Of a stretch of 64,000 nt of DNA, positions 27,258 to 34,991 are shown piece by piece. The stretch spans positions 1-64,000 of the forward strand of contig JABCZK010000012.1 in the NCBI GenBank assembly GCA_013289695.1, in the 5' to 3' direction. This DNA is from Acidobacteriota bacterium (GTDB taxonomy: Bacteria; Acidobacteriota; Terriglobia; Acidiferrales; UBA7541). The position numbers were made by a program, and so were the translations under genes. The notes beneath the pieces are model-generated. The model searched no databases. It was not told the DNA's origin and saw only the letters and a list, made by a program, of their open reading frames with translations. How positions within the stretch are numbered: position 1 is the stretch's first letter; the number at the start of each line of letters is the position of its first letter.

Positions 27258-27326
27258 GCATCGTCATCCTGCCTGCTGTGAGTGATTTTGCGAAGGGACG
27301 CGGGCGCCCGTGCCTCAAGCCTGCCA
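27258..27326. repeat. dispersed repeat (family C), copy 2
   Basis: Counterpart of 23681-23750, starting 17 bp after the protease stop. Shared blocks are GCATCGTCATCCTGCCTGC, GAGTGAT, TTGCGAAGGGA and CTCAAGCC or TTCAAGCC. Both copies have the same orientation. Confidence 0.6.
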
Positions 27327-27441
27327 GCCGCGGGCAGGGGTCTGCCGCGCGCGACCGTCACCCAAACATTCGCAGTTGCTTTTCGCAACCCCACGCATCT
27401 ATAAGTGGATGAACCCAGCCCGCCCGACGGAGGTCCATGCC

Positions 27442-28020
27442 ATGAGAATCCACACTGCAATCCTAGCTGTCGCTCTGTCCGCTTCAACGATCACTCTTCC
27501 ATCCGCATTCGCGCGCACCACCCCGCGCGAAAATCCCCCGGCGGCGCCACAAAAGTCATCCGCGCAAATGGCGCAATCCGCGCACGCGGATATCGTCAAC
27601 GCCACCAGCCAGAAAATTGGCACGGCCACCTTTTCGCCGTCTGCAGGCAGCGTGCGCATTGACGTGGACGTGACCCAACTTCCCCCTGGCACGCACGGAA
27701 TCCACATTCACACCGTCGGAAAATGCGAAGGTCCCGATTTCAAAACGGCCGGCGGTCATTTCAATCCGGCTGGGAAAAAGCACGGCAAGGACAGCGCGGA
27801 GGGCCCGCACAATGGCGACCTGCTCAATCTGGAGGTTGGCGCCGATGGTCACGGCACCGCTTCTCTGCTCGACGCCTCCGTCACGCTCGGCGACGGACCC
27901 ACTTCGCTGTTTCAGCCCGGCGGCACCGCGATCGTGATCCACGCCGCCGCTGATGATTACAAAACCGACCCGGCCGGAAACTCCGGAGCGCGCATCGCGT
28001 GCGGTGTAATTCAAAAATAA
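27442..28020 (+). CDS. sodC: Cu/Zn superoxide dismutase (periplasmic)
   Basis: 192 residues from ATG 27442, with ACGGAGGTCC upstream. A signal peptide (about residues 1-24) ends SAFA. The SodC metal site is readable: [11 protein letters not shown] (two Cu His), GGHFNP, GPHNGDL (Zn/bridging His and Asp) and [10 protein letters not shown] (Cu His). The Cys pair for the conserved disulfide is in VGKCEG and RIACGVI. It converts periplasmic superoxide to peroxide and oxygen. Length is typical. Confidence 0.95.
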   Translation: MRIHTAILAVALSASTITLPSAFARTTPRENPPAAPQKSSAQMAQSAHADIVNATSQKIGTATFSPSAGSVRIDVDVTQLPPGTHGIHIHTVGKCEGPDFKTAGGHFNPAGKKHGKDSAEGPHNGDLLNLEVGADGHGTASLLDASVTLGDGPTSLFQPGGTAIVIHAAADDYKTDPAGNSGARIACGVIQK

Positions 28021-28093
28021 TCTACTGCGTGCGAGCTTTCAGCAAGCACAGCCCGGCGTCGGTGTAGCCAAAACTTCCTGAGGCGTTGGAAAA

Positions 28094-28456
28094 CTACTGC
28101 GAATCAATCGTGCGCAGCGCCGTCTGTTCATCCGGAAAATCGGTGAACACCGTGTGCAGGTTGGTCATATGCAGAATTTCCCGCGCGCGCGGGCTCAGAT
28201 CCACCGCGTGCAGCTCCGCATTATTCTTGCGCGCCGAATACAATCCGCGAACCAGCTGGCCGATTCCCGAGCTGTCCAAGTACGAAACGTCGCGAAAATT
28301 CAGCAGCACGCGCTTGCGCCCGTCTTCGAACAGGTCCAAAAGCAATTCGTGAACCGCTTCTCCCTCGATCAGCGTAAATCTTCCGCGTACATCTACTACC
28401 GTAACTGTCCCCAATTGACGTGTACTAGCACTGAAGCCCACTAATGGCCTCCCCAC
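28094..28456 (-). CDS. STAS-domain anti-sigma factor antagonist
   Basis: 120 residues covering a single STAS domain. VTVVDVRGRFTLIEGEA opens the fold. YLDSSGIGQLVRGL contains the phosphorylatable Ser (62/63). VDLSPRAREILHMTNLHTVF is the C-terminal helix region. Such proteins bind a RsbW/SpoIIAB-like kinase when unphosphorylated and free a sigma factor. No partner kinase or sigma gene is adjacent, so its target lies elsewhere. Confidence 0.9.
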   Translation of the reverse strand: MGRPLVGFSASTRQLGTVTVVDVRGRFTLIEGEAVHELLLDLFEDGRKRVLLNFRDVSYLDSSGIGQLVRGLYSARKNNAELHAVDLSPRAREILHMTNLHTVFTDFPDEQTALRTIDSQ

Positions 28457-28562
28457 AGATGTGGCTAGCTATCTTACCGCACGCCCAAGGGATTCCTGAA
28501 ATCGTCGTACCCGACGGCGGTGGATCGGCTTGCGATTACACCGTAGCCAGCCGCTAACCCTA

Positions 28563-28967
28563 CTAATCAAGTTTGCGGCCTGTGATAACGGTTATGAGCC
28601 ACGCAACAACAGCCCACACGCCCGGCAGCGAGGTGAGCACGACGGAGAAAATGACACCAGCCTTATACAACCGCGTGCGAGGCTTTCCACTGTAAGATGC
28701 CGTGTCCACAATCCACCCCAACGTGTAGCAAATATTTGCAAGAATAACGTAGACGAACGGGCCAAAGATCATCGCAAGCGGCTCTTCAAAATCCACGCCG
28801 GGTTTTACCGCCGCAGAGCCTACGATGAGCACCAGACACCAGCTTACCGCGCCCACGATCCCGACGTAGAGATTGAAGCGGACGCGACGAGTCTCCCACC
28901 AGGCAATAATTACTCTTCGCGTGCTGGGGTCCGCCTGCGCTGATGGCCACTCCAGCAATCGTTCCAT
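28563..28967 (-). CDS. three-TM membrane protein, unknown function
   Basis: 134 residues. Hydrophobic helices lie at about residues 32-53, 64-88 and 104-128. The N-terminus is polar (STRRVIIAWWETRRVR). I recognise no family. It is transcribed in the same direction as the STAS gene but about 100 bp upstream of it. Confidence 0.5.
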   Translation of the reverse strand: MERLLEWPSAQADPSTRRVIIAWWETRRVRFNLYVGIVGAVSWCLVLIVGSAAVKPGVDFEEPLAMIFGPFVYVILANICYTLGWIVDTASYSGKPRTRLYKAGVIFSVVLTSLPGVWAVVAWLITVITGRKLD

Positions 28968-29118
28968 GTCTGCAGTCCATTCGTTCGATAACGGCGGTGA
29001 TCAGGCCAGCCCGACTGTTAAGGCCGAATCGCTGAACAGTCGCGGAGTCGGAGATTGCCGTACTACCTTGCAGGGACAGCGTTGCCTGCTCGCTAGTAAC
29101 AATCTCGATTCCGGAACG

Positions 29119-29472
29119 CTACGATGAAATTTCCGCCAGCCAGGAATCCAGCAGCTTCAATTGCTCAGGCGCAGTGTTGACGAACGTCACGCCCATACCC
29201 ATGCCTTCTTGCACGTAGACGATCTTGGCCTCCGATTCGAACACGCCTTGATCGCGCGAGATGCGCACGTCAAGCACGGTGCCCTCCGGCAGCGTGATCA
29301 GCACATCCACGTAACATCCCTTGCGGCTGATCTCGGAGATGCGTCCGGAGATGCGCGTGTCGCTTTTCGGCTCGCGCAGTTCGATGCTCGCGACCAAAGT
29401 GAAGCGCGGTACTTCGCGGTGATTGCGATACGGTCCGCCCGGGTTGACAGGTGTGTCGGAAAATGCGCTCAT
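29119..29472 (-). CDS. PilZ-domain protein
   Basis: 117 residues. The PilZ fold is suggested by RISGRISEISRKGCYVDVLITLPEGTVLDVRI and by the DxSxxG-like ISRKGCYV. The N-terminal PRFTLVASIELRE resembles the RxxxR-containing entry strand, but the canonical RxxxR is not intact (HREVPRFTL). It may bind cyclic di-GMP, or it may be a non-binding PilZ of the type common in Acidobacteriota. A diguanylate cyclase gene lies about 4 kb away. Confidence 0.75.
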   Translation of the reverse strand: MSAFSDTPVNPGGPYRNHREVPRFTLVASIELREPKSDTRISGRISEISRKGCYVDVLITLPEGTVLDVRISRDQGVFESEAKIVYVQEGMGMGVTFVNTAPEQLKLLDSWLAEISS

Positions 29473-30111
29473 GAGCTCTTCTCCCCACCGCGTCGGCTAC
29501 TGTGCCAGAGTGGCACAGCCCAGCCCCCGCTGCCACTTTTCTCTGCCCCACTGACGCCAAAAATTAACCGCCGGTTCCCATTCGCCCTGTTCCGCGCCTG
29601 AGAACCCGCGGACCGCGTTTCGCCTCGCGGCGTAGCCCGCTCGCCGCTGCTTCTGCGAACGAAGCGCGCGTAGCGCGATACTATTACTAAGGCGTAATTT
29701 CGTGTCATTTCGCCGAGATTCAGAACTTATACCTATGCCCTATAACAGGTGTTTTCGCTTTCTCACCGGCCGGCTCTTGGCTCTATCTTGGACCTGAGAT
29801 AACCTATGGTTGGCGCGGGGATTCCTTGCTACCGCTCCGTCGGCGGATTCTGGGGTTGCAAACTCTCTCATGTGTTCGCACCAATGTATTGCAGAAAAGG
29901 CAAACTGCTTCCAATTGGAAGCAAACCTTTGCATTTTCCATGCTTCTCTGTATTTTCGGTTCCCAAAGACGGAAAAAGCGAAGCCGCTGCGGACCTTCGC
30001 GCAGGTCTTGGGTAAATATTTGTTCACCTGATGATCAAGCGGGCGGGTAGCTTCATCCCCCTGCACCTTCGGACTGCCGGAACCGCTGAGTTCCGGAGAG
30101 AGGTCGCGCAA
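29473..30111. other. 639-bp intergenic region, AT-richer, with perfect palindrome
   Basis: This gap is divergent between the PilZ gene and the HTH/S24-like regulator. From about 29690 to 30020 its base composition is more AT-rich than its surroundings. It contains a perfect 16-base palindrome at 29907-29922 and a promoter-like pair just downstream. Open frames on both strands here are weak and overlap each other, so I do not call genes. Confidence 0.5.
29907..29922. promoter_or_regulatory. perfect 16-nt palindrome, candidate operator
   Basis: GCTTCCAATTGGAAGC is its own reverse complement. It sits directly upstream of TTGCAT (29929-29934) and TATTTT (29951-29956), which are 16 bases apart and could form a promoter. 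The next gene downstream encodes an HTH regulator, so autoregulation is possible. Confidence 0.4.
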
Positions 30112-30909
30112 ATGGAGCCAGTGACTCGTTCCGGTGACCAGCTTCGGGAGCTCCGTAGCCGTGTGGGCGTGACTACGCGGGCAGTGGAAGAACTGAGCAA
30201 GAAGATTGCCCTCGAGTCGGAAAACGACGAGTTCTACATCTCGAACGCCTGGCTGACGCAGATCGAGAACCGGAATTCCGTCCCCAGCATCTATAAATTA
30301 TTCAGTCTCAGCGTAATCTACCGCACCAAATTCACGGACCTGCTCGCCGCCTTTGGGGTGCTGTTGGATGAGACCGTGCGCTATCAAATGTTCACGCCGC
30401 TGCAGAATACCCACCTCGCCACACTCGAGGCTCCCGCTAACGGCACGGTCATGAACTTCCCGGTGCGTTTTGACCGCGGCTTCAGCCTGGAAAAGACCAA
30501 CCTGCTTTCGCGCATGGTCGAGCTGTGGGGCGAAATTCCGATTTCGTTCCTTCAGAAGCTGGACTTGCGCCACTGCCAGTATGGATATATTGGCACGGAC
30601 GATTGTTCGATGTATCCGCTGCTCCGCCCCGGCTCGTTCGTGCAGATCGACAGCCACATGAGCCGCACGCACCCCTCAAGCTGGCGCACCGAATTTGATC
30701 GGCCGATTTACTTCATCGAATTGCGCGATAGTTATGCATGTTCGTGGGTCGAATTGCGAGGTTCGGAGCTAACCTTGGTTCCCCATCCGCTTTCCGGCTC
30801 GGCTATCCGGCAATTCCCTTGCCCGGATGAGGCCGAGATTATTGGACAGGTGACAGGTGTCGCGATGCGCCTGGTTTCATCCGACCCATCAGACGTGCCT
30901 CCAAAATAG
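30112..30909 (+). CDS. HTH (XRE-like) regulator with S24/LexA-like C-terminal domain
   Basis: 265 residues from ATG 30112, preceded by GGAGAGAGG. An N-terminal helix-turn-helix (about residues 5-70, SNAWLTQIENRNSVPSIYKL) is followed by a linker. A C-terminal domain resembles the S24 peptidase fold. CSMYPLLRPGSFVQID matches the catalytic-Ser segment (Ser166). The segment that normally carries the catalytic Lys reads WVELRG, with Glu214 in its place by my alignment. This suggests a sensor that does not cleave itself. The last 71 bases overlap the 3' end of the opposing gene. Confidence 0.7.
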   Translation: MEPVTRSGDQLRELRSRVGVTTRAVEELSKKIALESENDEFYISNAWLTQIENRNSVPSIYKLFSLSVIYRTKFTDLLAAFGVLLDETVRYQMFTPLQNTHLATLEAPANGTVMNFPVRFDRGFSLEKTNLLSRMVELWGEIPISFLQKLDLRHCQYGYIGTDDCSMYPLLRPGSFVQIDSHMSRTHPSSWRTEFDRPIYFIELRDSYACSWVELRGSELTLVPHPLSGSAIRQFPCPDEAEIIGQVTGVAMRLVSSDPSDVPPK

Positions 30910-31315
30910 CGAGGGCCACCTTCAGGTTGGAAAAAACAAGTTCGCTCGATAACGAATCGATTCCCACCGGAACAGCCACGCGATATGGTTCCAGTCCCTT
31001 CCAAGCGACGATGAAATCGCTGGGCGCGACGCGCGTGCTCTCCAGGTAGGCTTCCAGTTCGTGCACTAATTCTTCCAGCGATGCGCCCACCAACTCGTCG
31101 AACGCCTCGCGGTGGCAATCCGCCAGCGCTTCGCACGCGGCCTCCTCCGAAAAACGCAGTGCTAGCCCGTGGTGATAATACAAACCGGTGTTGTAGTCGC
31201 GCGTCGAAGCCAGATAGATCAATCGCTCCAGAGGCTGGGTCATATCCACCAGCGTGCGGCGGCGCAAATCGTCCGCGGCCGCCAGCACATCCACATTTTT
31301 GGCTGGGGTGCCCAT
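30839..31315 (-). CDS. soluble protein of unknown function, last gene of three-gene operon
   Basis: 158 residues, mainly helical and mildly acidic, without signal or TM segments. It includes MTQPLERLIYLASTRDYNTG, YYHHGLALRFSEEAACEALA and a C-terminal DSLSSELVFSNLKVALAILEARL. I recognise no family. It starts 3 bp after the stop of the upstream membrane-protein gene. Its last 71 bases are antisense to the end of the HTH/S24-like gene, an unusual tail-to-tail overlap. Confidence 0.65.
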   Translation of the reverse strand: MGTPAKNVDVLAAADDLRRRTLVDMTQPLERLIYLASTRDYNTGLYYHHGLALRFSEEAACEALADCHREAFDELVGASLEELVHELEAYLESTRVAPSDFIVAWKGLEPYRVAVPVGIDSLSSELVFSNLKVALAILEARLMGRMKPGASRHLSPVQ

Positions 31316-31318
31316 AGG

Positions 31319-31903
31319 CTAAATCGCCGCTCCGTTGCCAGCCGAACTGCGGCGGAACGATTCCAGCGCAGGCGGATTCAGAAACGCCAGTGATTTTTCC
31401 GAGGCCGCGCACACGCGTCCCGCGGCCGCCGTCAGCACTACCACCACGGCTCCCGCGCCGTGAGGTCCGCGCATATACAAAAGAATCCGCAACGCGCGGC
31501 ACGCCAGCAGCAACAAGCCAAAGTCCAGAGCCAGGCGGATTTCCGTCAGCAGGCTCAGCTTCGCGTGCAAACGCGAATATCCCAGATGGAACTGCATCAG
31601 ATTGCGAATTTCGCAGCGCACCCGGCGCACCCACATCAGCGAAATCCTCTTGCGCTCCTGCAAAAACAATTCCCCGATATTCGCGGGGCTCGCCGCCATC
31701 GCGTAGCGAAAATCCTCGCGGTCAAATAATCGTTCGATCAGGTTTTCCGGCAGCAATCCCAATTGCAGCGTGCGCAGCGCCTGCCGCGCCTCCACGAACT
31801 GCCGCCCGCATCCTTCGACCGGCGCGCCTTTCCGCCTCGCCAGCAGCCACAGGAAAACCAGCAGGCCGACGCCCACCAATAGATAGAACAGCAGGCTGAT
31901 CAT
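31319..31903 (-). CDS. membrane-anchored protein of unknown function, middle gene of operon
   Basis: 194 residues from ATG 31903, which overlaps the upstream stop by 4 bases (ATGA). The N-terminus is a TM helix (LLFYLLVGVGLLVFLWLLA) followed by a basic stop-transfer RRKG. The middle is cytosolic and helical (QALRTLQLGLLPENLIERLF, FLQERKRISLMWVRRVRCEI). A second hydrophobic region lies around residues 120-165. I recognise no family. Confidence 0.65.
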   Translation of the reverse strand: MISLLFYLLVGVGLLVFLWLLARRKGAPVEGCGRQFVEARQALRTLQLGLLPENLIERLFDREDFRYAMAASPANIGELFLQERKRISLMWVRRVRCEIRNLMQFHLGYSRLHAKLSLLTEIRLALDFGLLLLACRALRILLYMRGPHGAGAVVVVLTAAAGRVCAASEKSLAFLNPPALESFRRSSAGNGAAI

Positions 31904-32658
31904 GAGCCGGCCACCCCGCGCAAATTGGAGCGCACCGATTCCAATTGCGTCCGCGTGCCGCGAACCAGCGCGTCGTATCCCCCGTTGCCCCGCCCCGTGG
32001 TGGGCGGAGCCGGGTTCGGGCTGTAAGACCATAACGCGACCGTCCACACGATCAGTGCAAAGAAATATGACGCCGTCTGCAAATCGCCCCACGCGGCGTT
32101 GAAACGTGGCCCAAGGAACGAGCGCAGAGCGAGCGTCGTCAAACTCACACCCACATACGCGCCGAATCCCACGATCATGCCGGTCACGTTCTTGCCAATC
32201 TCGATGCGATAGTAAAAAACGATGGCTAGAACCGTGGCCAGCACCAGCGCTTCAATCACCCGCAGATCCCGCTCCAGTTCCACCGTCGCGGCCACCGTGG
32301 ACCACTCAGTGCGACTCGCCACATGCCATTCCACATAACAGAATGTCACTGCAAATACCGCGCAGCTTGCCCGCCACGCAAAACGCTCCGCTCCGGGGTA
32401 GGCGGCCAGCGCTTGACGCACGACTTCCAGCACGACGCCGAAGCCTATCGCCAGCGTGGCAAACTGTGTCGGCCAGTACCACGCTTCATAAAATTCCAGG
32501 TTCGAGTGCCCGATGAACAGCCCCACGGACACGACGAACACGCAGGAAATGTAAGCGTAAAAATAGATGTACTTGGTGAACGTCTTGGTCTGAACGGAAC
32601 GCGCCAGCAGCGCGAACTCGAGCAACAAGCCGGCGGGCCACAGCAGTAAACTTAACAT
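31900..32658 (-). CDS. multi-TM membrane protein of unknown function, first gene of operon
   Basis: 252 residues from ATG 32658; a GTG at 32685 would add nine. About seven hydrophobic helices span residues 2-220 (LLLWPAGLLLEFALLA, IYFYAYISCVFVVSVGLFIG, ALVLATVLAIVFYYRI, YFFALIVWTVALWSY). The last 40 residues are soluble. I recognise no family. It heads the three-gene operon and lies 116 bp downstream of the GTQPPVPPK-repeat gene in the same orientation. An extended -10-like TGCTACGAT lies at about 32680-32690. Confidence 0.65.
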   Translation of the reverse strand: MLSLLLWPAGLLLEFALLARSVQTKTFTKYIYFYAYISCVFVVSVGLFIGHSNLEFYEAWYWPTQFATLAIGFGVVLEVVRQALAAYPGAERFAWRASCAVFAVTFCYVEWHVASRTEWSTVAATVELERDLRVIEALVLATVLAIVFYYRIEIGKNVTGMIVGFGAYVGVSLTTLALRSFLGPRFNAAWGDLQTASYFFALIVWTVALWSYSPNPAPPTTGRGNGGYDALVRGTRTQLESVRSNLRGVAGS

Positions 32659-32774
32659 GTCCGTCACTGGCGCAAATCGTAGCACAAATCTACAGGGAGA
32701 ATTACAGCTTTCTCTCCCCGCCAGCGCGTTCCGCTCGACCGTTTAGCTCGCCGTCACAGCATGGAACCCGCTCT

Positions 32775-33131
32775 TCACACTGCCGCTTCCAGCGCCTCGG
32801 GTGGCACCGGGGGCTGCGTGCCATCGAACATCCGAGCGACCGCTCCCGTCATCTTCGGAGGAACCGGTGGTTGCGTGCCATCGAGAAATACAGCCTTCGG
32901 CGGGACCGGCGGCTGCGTGCCATCCAGCATCCGCACAAACACATCCACCGCTTTGGGCGGCACAGGTGGCTGCGTGCCATCTAGGAACGCGGCCTTAGGG
33001 GGAACTGGGGGTTGCGTGCCAGCAAACATGGCAGTCAAGGTGTTGTGCGACCGCGCTTTGCCTGGGGCCGCCATCGCCACCAAACCGAAAACCACAAACA
33101 TAAGCACGACTGCTCTAGCTGTCCGGTTCAT
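32775..33131 (-). CDS. small exported protein with five GTQPPVPPK repeats
   Basis: 118 residues. It has a signal peptide (MNRTARAVVLMFVVFGLVAM, then AAPGKARS). The mature part is mainly five copies of GTQPPVPPK at residues 38-46, 52-60, 71-79, 85-93 and 104-112 (the last ends in Glu). Four are preceded by Asp and a hydrophobic spacer (AAFLD, RMLD, AVFLD, RMFD). AGGAGA stands seven bases before the ATG, which supports this strand. Function is unknown. Options are a periplasmic Pro-rich protein, a binding ligand for SH3-like domains, or a precursor with repeated core peptides; none is shown by sequence. Confidence 0.7.
   Translation of the reverse strand: MNRTARAVVLMFVVFGLVAMAAPGKARSHNTLTAMFAGTQPPVPPKAAFLDGTQPPVPPKAVDVFVRMLDGTQPPVPPKAVFLDGTQPPVPPKMTGAVARMFDGTQPPVPPEALEAAV
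32796..33020 (-). repeat. five in-frame repeats inside the exported protein gene
   Basis: Five related 27-30-base units, irregularly spaced by about 15-30 bases, encode GTQPPVPPK/E on the minus strand. Base differences between copies fall at third codon positions. On the opposite strand they read GGTGGCVPS with wobble positions coinciding, so synonymous variation alone does not identify the coding strand. Confidence 0.85.
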
Positions 33132-33477
33132 CGGGGTCTCCTGTTTTTTTCGTCTTGGCGCGTTTAAGCGCGCTGCGACGGTACAGGGCTCGAGCTCGTC
33201 ACACGTCGCGAGGCAGGAATTGCTTGGAATTCAAAGCAGGAATCGCGGCAACGCGCGAATCAGGCGGGAAACACATGGACAGCGAAGAGCGGGCAACGGT
33301 TCGTCACGTCCACGACGGGATCGCATGGCCCGTAATTACTGCGGACCAACCTCGGGATATTACTCTCGTTACTAGGACATTATGCCGTTACCACAATGGA
33401 ACCCCTGCGGCATATACGCATATCCCTGCTCTCGCCGCTCTGGCATCCTGTGTCGAGTGGTTTGCCAGCGAGGACCT
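33132..33477. other. 346-bp divergent intergenic region
   Basis: This lies between the repeat-protein gene (minus) and the diguanylate cyclase gene (plus). It should hold promoters for both. An open plus frame from 33155 to 33565 crosses it but lacks a ribosome site and any protein-like pattern, and it runs into the cyclase gene. I see no RNA gene. Confidence 0.5.
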
Positions 33478-34359
33478 ATGCCGGAGATTCATGCTCACAG
33501 CTCGGCGCCGACGGACCGGCCGGCCGCTCCGCATTTCGAGCCGGAACAAATCCGCGAGCACTTGAATCACCTGGACCGCCGCCAATGGTGGCTGTGGTCA
33601 TCTACGGTCGCCGTGCTCTTGTTGCTCACCCTGGCCGTGGCATCCTTTGCGTTCCCCGCGATGCTCAGCCACGAAGAATCTTCCTATTCCTTCTACTTGA
33701 ATCAGGCGGTCCGTGCGCTGGTGGGACTCGTTCTGGTGTTCAGCGTGTATTTGATCTATCAGCAGGTTCAGCTAACGCGCCTCCGTCACGAAGTGGCTGA
33801 CCAAATGCAATCCCTGATCAAGGTGGAAACTCTGGCATCAGAGGTTTACAAGCTCGCGGCTCTCGATCAGCTCACCGGGCTTTACAATCGGCGTTCCGGC
33901 GAACAGCGCCTGGCTCAGGAAATCAGCCGCGCGCAACGCCACGGCCGGCCGCTCACAGTTCTCCTGATGGATCTCGACGGACTGAAACAGGTTAACGACC
34001 GGCACGGCCACGCCGCCGGCGATGCCGTGCTGAAGGGCTTCGCAGATCGCCTGCAACGCGCCATTCGCGGTTCCGATCTGGCCGTGCGCCTGGGCGGCGA
34101 TGAGTTCATGGCTCTGCTTCCGGAATGCCGCGCCGAAGAGGTCCGGCACGTCTTGGCCCGCCTGGAAGGCCTCGAGTTCGAATTCGACGATCAAAAGCTG
34201 CGCCTGCAGTATTCCCGCGGCTGGACCGACTACGCCCCTGGCGAAACGCCGCAAGAACTCTTGAAACGCGCCGATCAGGCTCTCTATGAGGACAAACGCG
34301 CCGGAAAACGCAGGGTCGTGGGGCCGCTCGAGACTCCGGTAGCGCAGCCCTCGATATAA
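33478..34359 (+). CDS. membrane-bound GGDEF diguanylate cyclase
   Basis: 293 residues from ATG 33478, with GAGGACCT upstream. Two TM helices lie at about residues 42-62 and 74-98, followed by a short signalling helix. The GGDEF domain covers about 120-282: DQLTGLYNRRSGEQRL, LLMDLDGLKQVNDRHGHAAGD, and the active-site GGDEF at 206-210. An RxxD inhibitory site (RGSD, 197-200) stands five residues upstream, so product inhibition is expected. It makes cyclic di-GMP. No periplasmic sensor domain of significant size is seen between the TM helices. Confidence 0.92.
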   Translation: MPEIHAHSSAPTDRPAAPHFEPEQIREHLNHLDRRQWWLWSSTVAVLLLLTLAVASFAFPAMLSHEESSYSFYLNQAVRALVGLVLVFSVYLIYQQVQLTRLRHEVADQMQSLIKVETLASEVYKLAALDQLTGLYNRRSGEQRLAQEISRAQRHGRPLTVLLMDLDGLKQVNDRHGHAAGDAVLKGFADRLQRAIRGSDLAVRLGGDEFMALLPECRAEEVRHVLARLEGLEFEFDDQKLRLQYSRGWTDYAPGETPQELLKRADQALYEDKRAGKRRVVGPLETPVAQPSI

Positions 34360-34376
34360 CGGCTGGCACGGCTTTT

Positions 34377-34399
34377 CGAGAACGTGATCCAGGTTCTCG
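34377..34399. repeat. inverted repeat downstream of GGDEF gene
   Basis: CGAGAAC (34377-34383) and GTTCTCG (34393-34399) form a perfect 7-bp stem with a 9-base loop, 18 bases after the cyclase stop. No T-tract follows. Confidence 0.4.
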
Positions 34400-34504
34400 C
34401 CGGAACGCGTGGGAATTTTGCCCGCAGGATCACGCAACCAAACGCCACGGGCGCGCGTTTCACTGCAGGAATGTTCTTCTCAGGAACAATATTCGAAATA
34501 TCTC

Positions 34505-34534
34505 TTGCGCCGTTTCGAGGGTTACTCGTAAGAT
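34505..34534 (+). promoter_or_regulatory. possible promoter of XRE regulator gene
   Basis: TTGCGC (34505-34510) and TAAGAT (34529-34534) are 18 bases apart, 25 bases before the ATG. Just upstream is ATATTCGAAATAT, an imperfect palindrome around TTCGAA that could be an operator. Confidence 0.35.
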
Positions 34535-34559
34535 ACGCCCTAGTTAGAGGAAAGATACC

Positions 34560-34991
34560 ATGCCCAAAGAGAAGCCAAAGGTAAACATCGGAGAAGTCAT
34601 CAAGTCGTACCGCGCCGACCGCGGACTATCCCAAGGCGATATCGAACGCCGCACCGGTCTGCTCCGTTGCTACCTCTCGCGCGTGGAGAACGGCCACACC
34701 GTCCCGTCGCTGGAGACCCTCGCCAAAATTGCCGAGGCCATGGAAATCTCCCTCGCCGATTTTTTCCCAGGCAGCGATACCCCCGGAGACCGCGAAACCC
34801 GCAAAATGCTCGGCGAACTCTCCGAGGAAGAAATTCGCTTCCTCGCGGACATCAAGAAATATTCCACCACCCTCTCCGACGATGACAAGAAGCTCGTGCT
34901 CGCCATGATCCGCAAAATGGCCACCATCACGCCGCCGCCCTCGCGCGTAAATGGCAAGTCCGCAAACATTGGCCGCCGTCCCGAGTATTAA
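34560..34991 (+). CDS. XRE-family HTH transcriptional regulator
   Basis: 143 residues. The helix-turn-helix spans residues 10-65: IGEVIKSYRADRGLSQGDIERRTGL, CYLSRVENGHTVPSLETLAKIAEAM. The C-terminal 75 residues are charged and helical, with a Pro-rich end, and contain no recognisable sensor domain. AGAGGAAAG precedes the ATG. It is a single gene. Confidence 0.88.
   Translation: MPKEKPKVNIGEVIKSYRADRGLSQGDIERRTGLLRCYLSRVENGHTVPSLETLAKIAEAMEISLADFFPGSDTPGDRETRKMLGELSEEEIRFLADIKKYSTTLSDDDKKLVLAMIRKMATITPPPSRVNGKSANIGRRPEY

Noticed and set aside
29740-30111. Minus-strand 123-codon frame upstream of the HTH/S24-like gene
   Set aside because: Overlaps several equally weak plus-strand frames in the AT-rich gap; no ribosome site or domain pattern.
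32796-33020. Possible CRISPR array
   Set aside because: Repeats are in-frame coding units with third-position variation and unequal short spacers; no cas genes nearby.
32761-33375. Plus-strand open frame with GGTGGCVPS repeats
   Set aside because: It is the opposite strand of the repeat-protein gene with coinciding wobble positions. It has no ribosome site, no signal peptide and a non-protein-like basic tail; the minus-strand gene has all three supports.
33155-33565. Plus-strand open frame before the diguanylate cyclase
   Set aside because: No ribosome site or recognisable pattern; it runs into the start of the well-supported cyclase gene in another frame.
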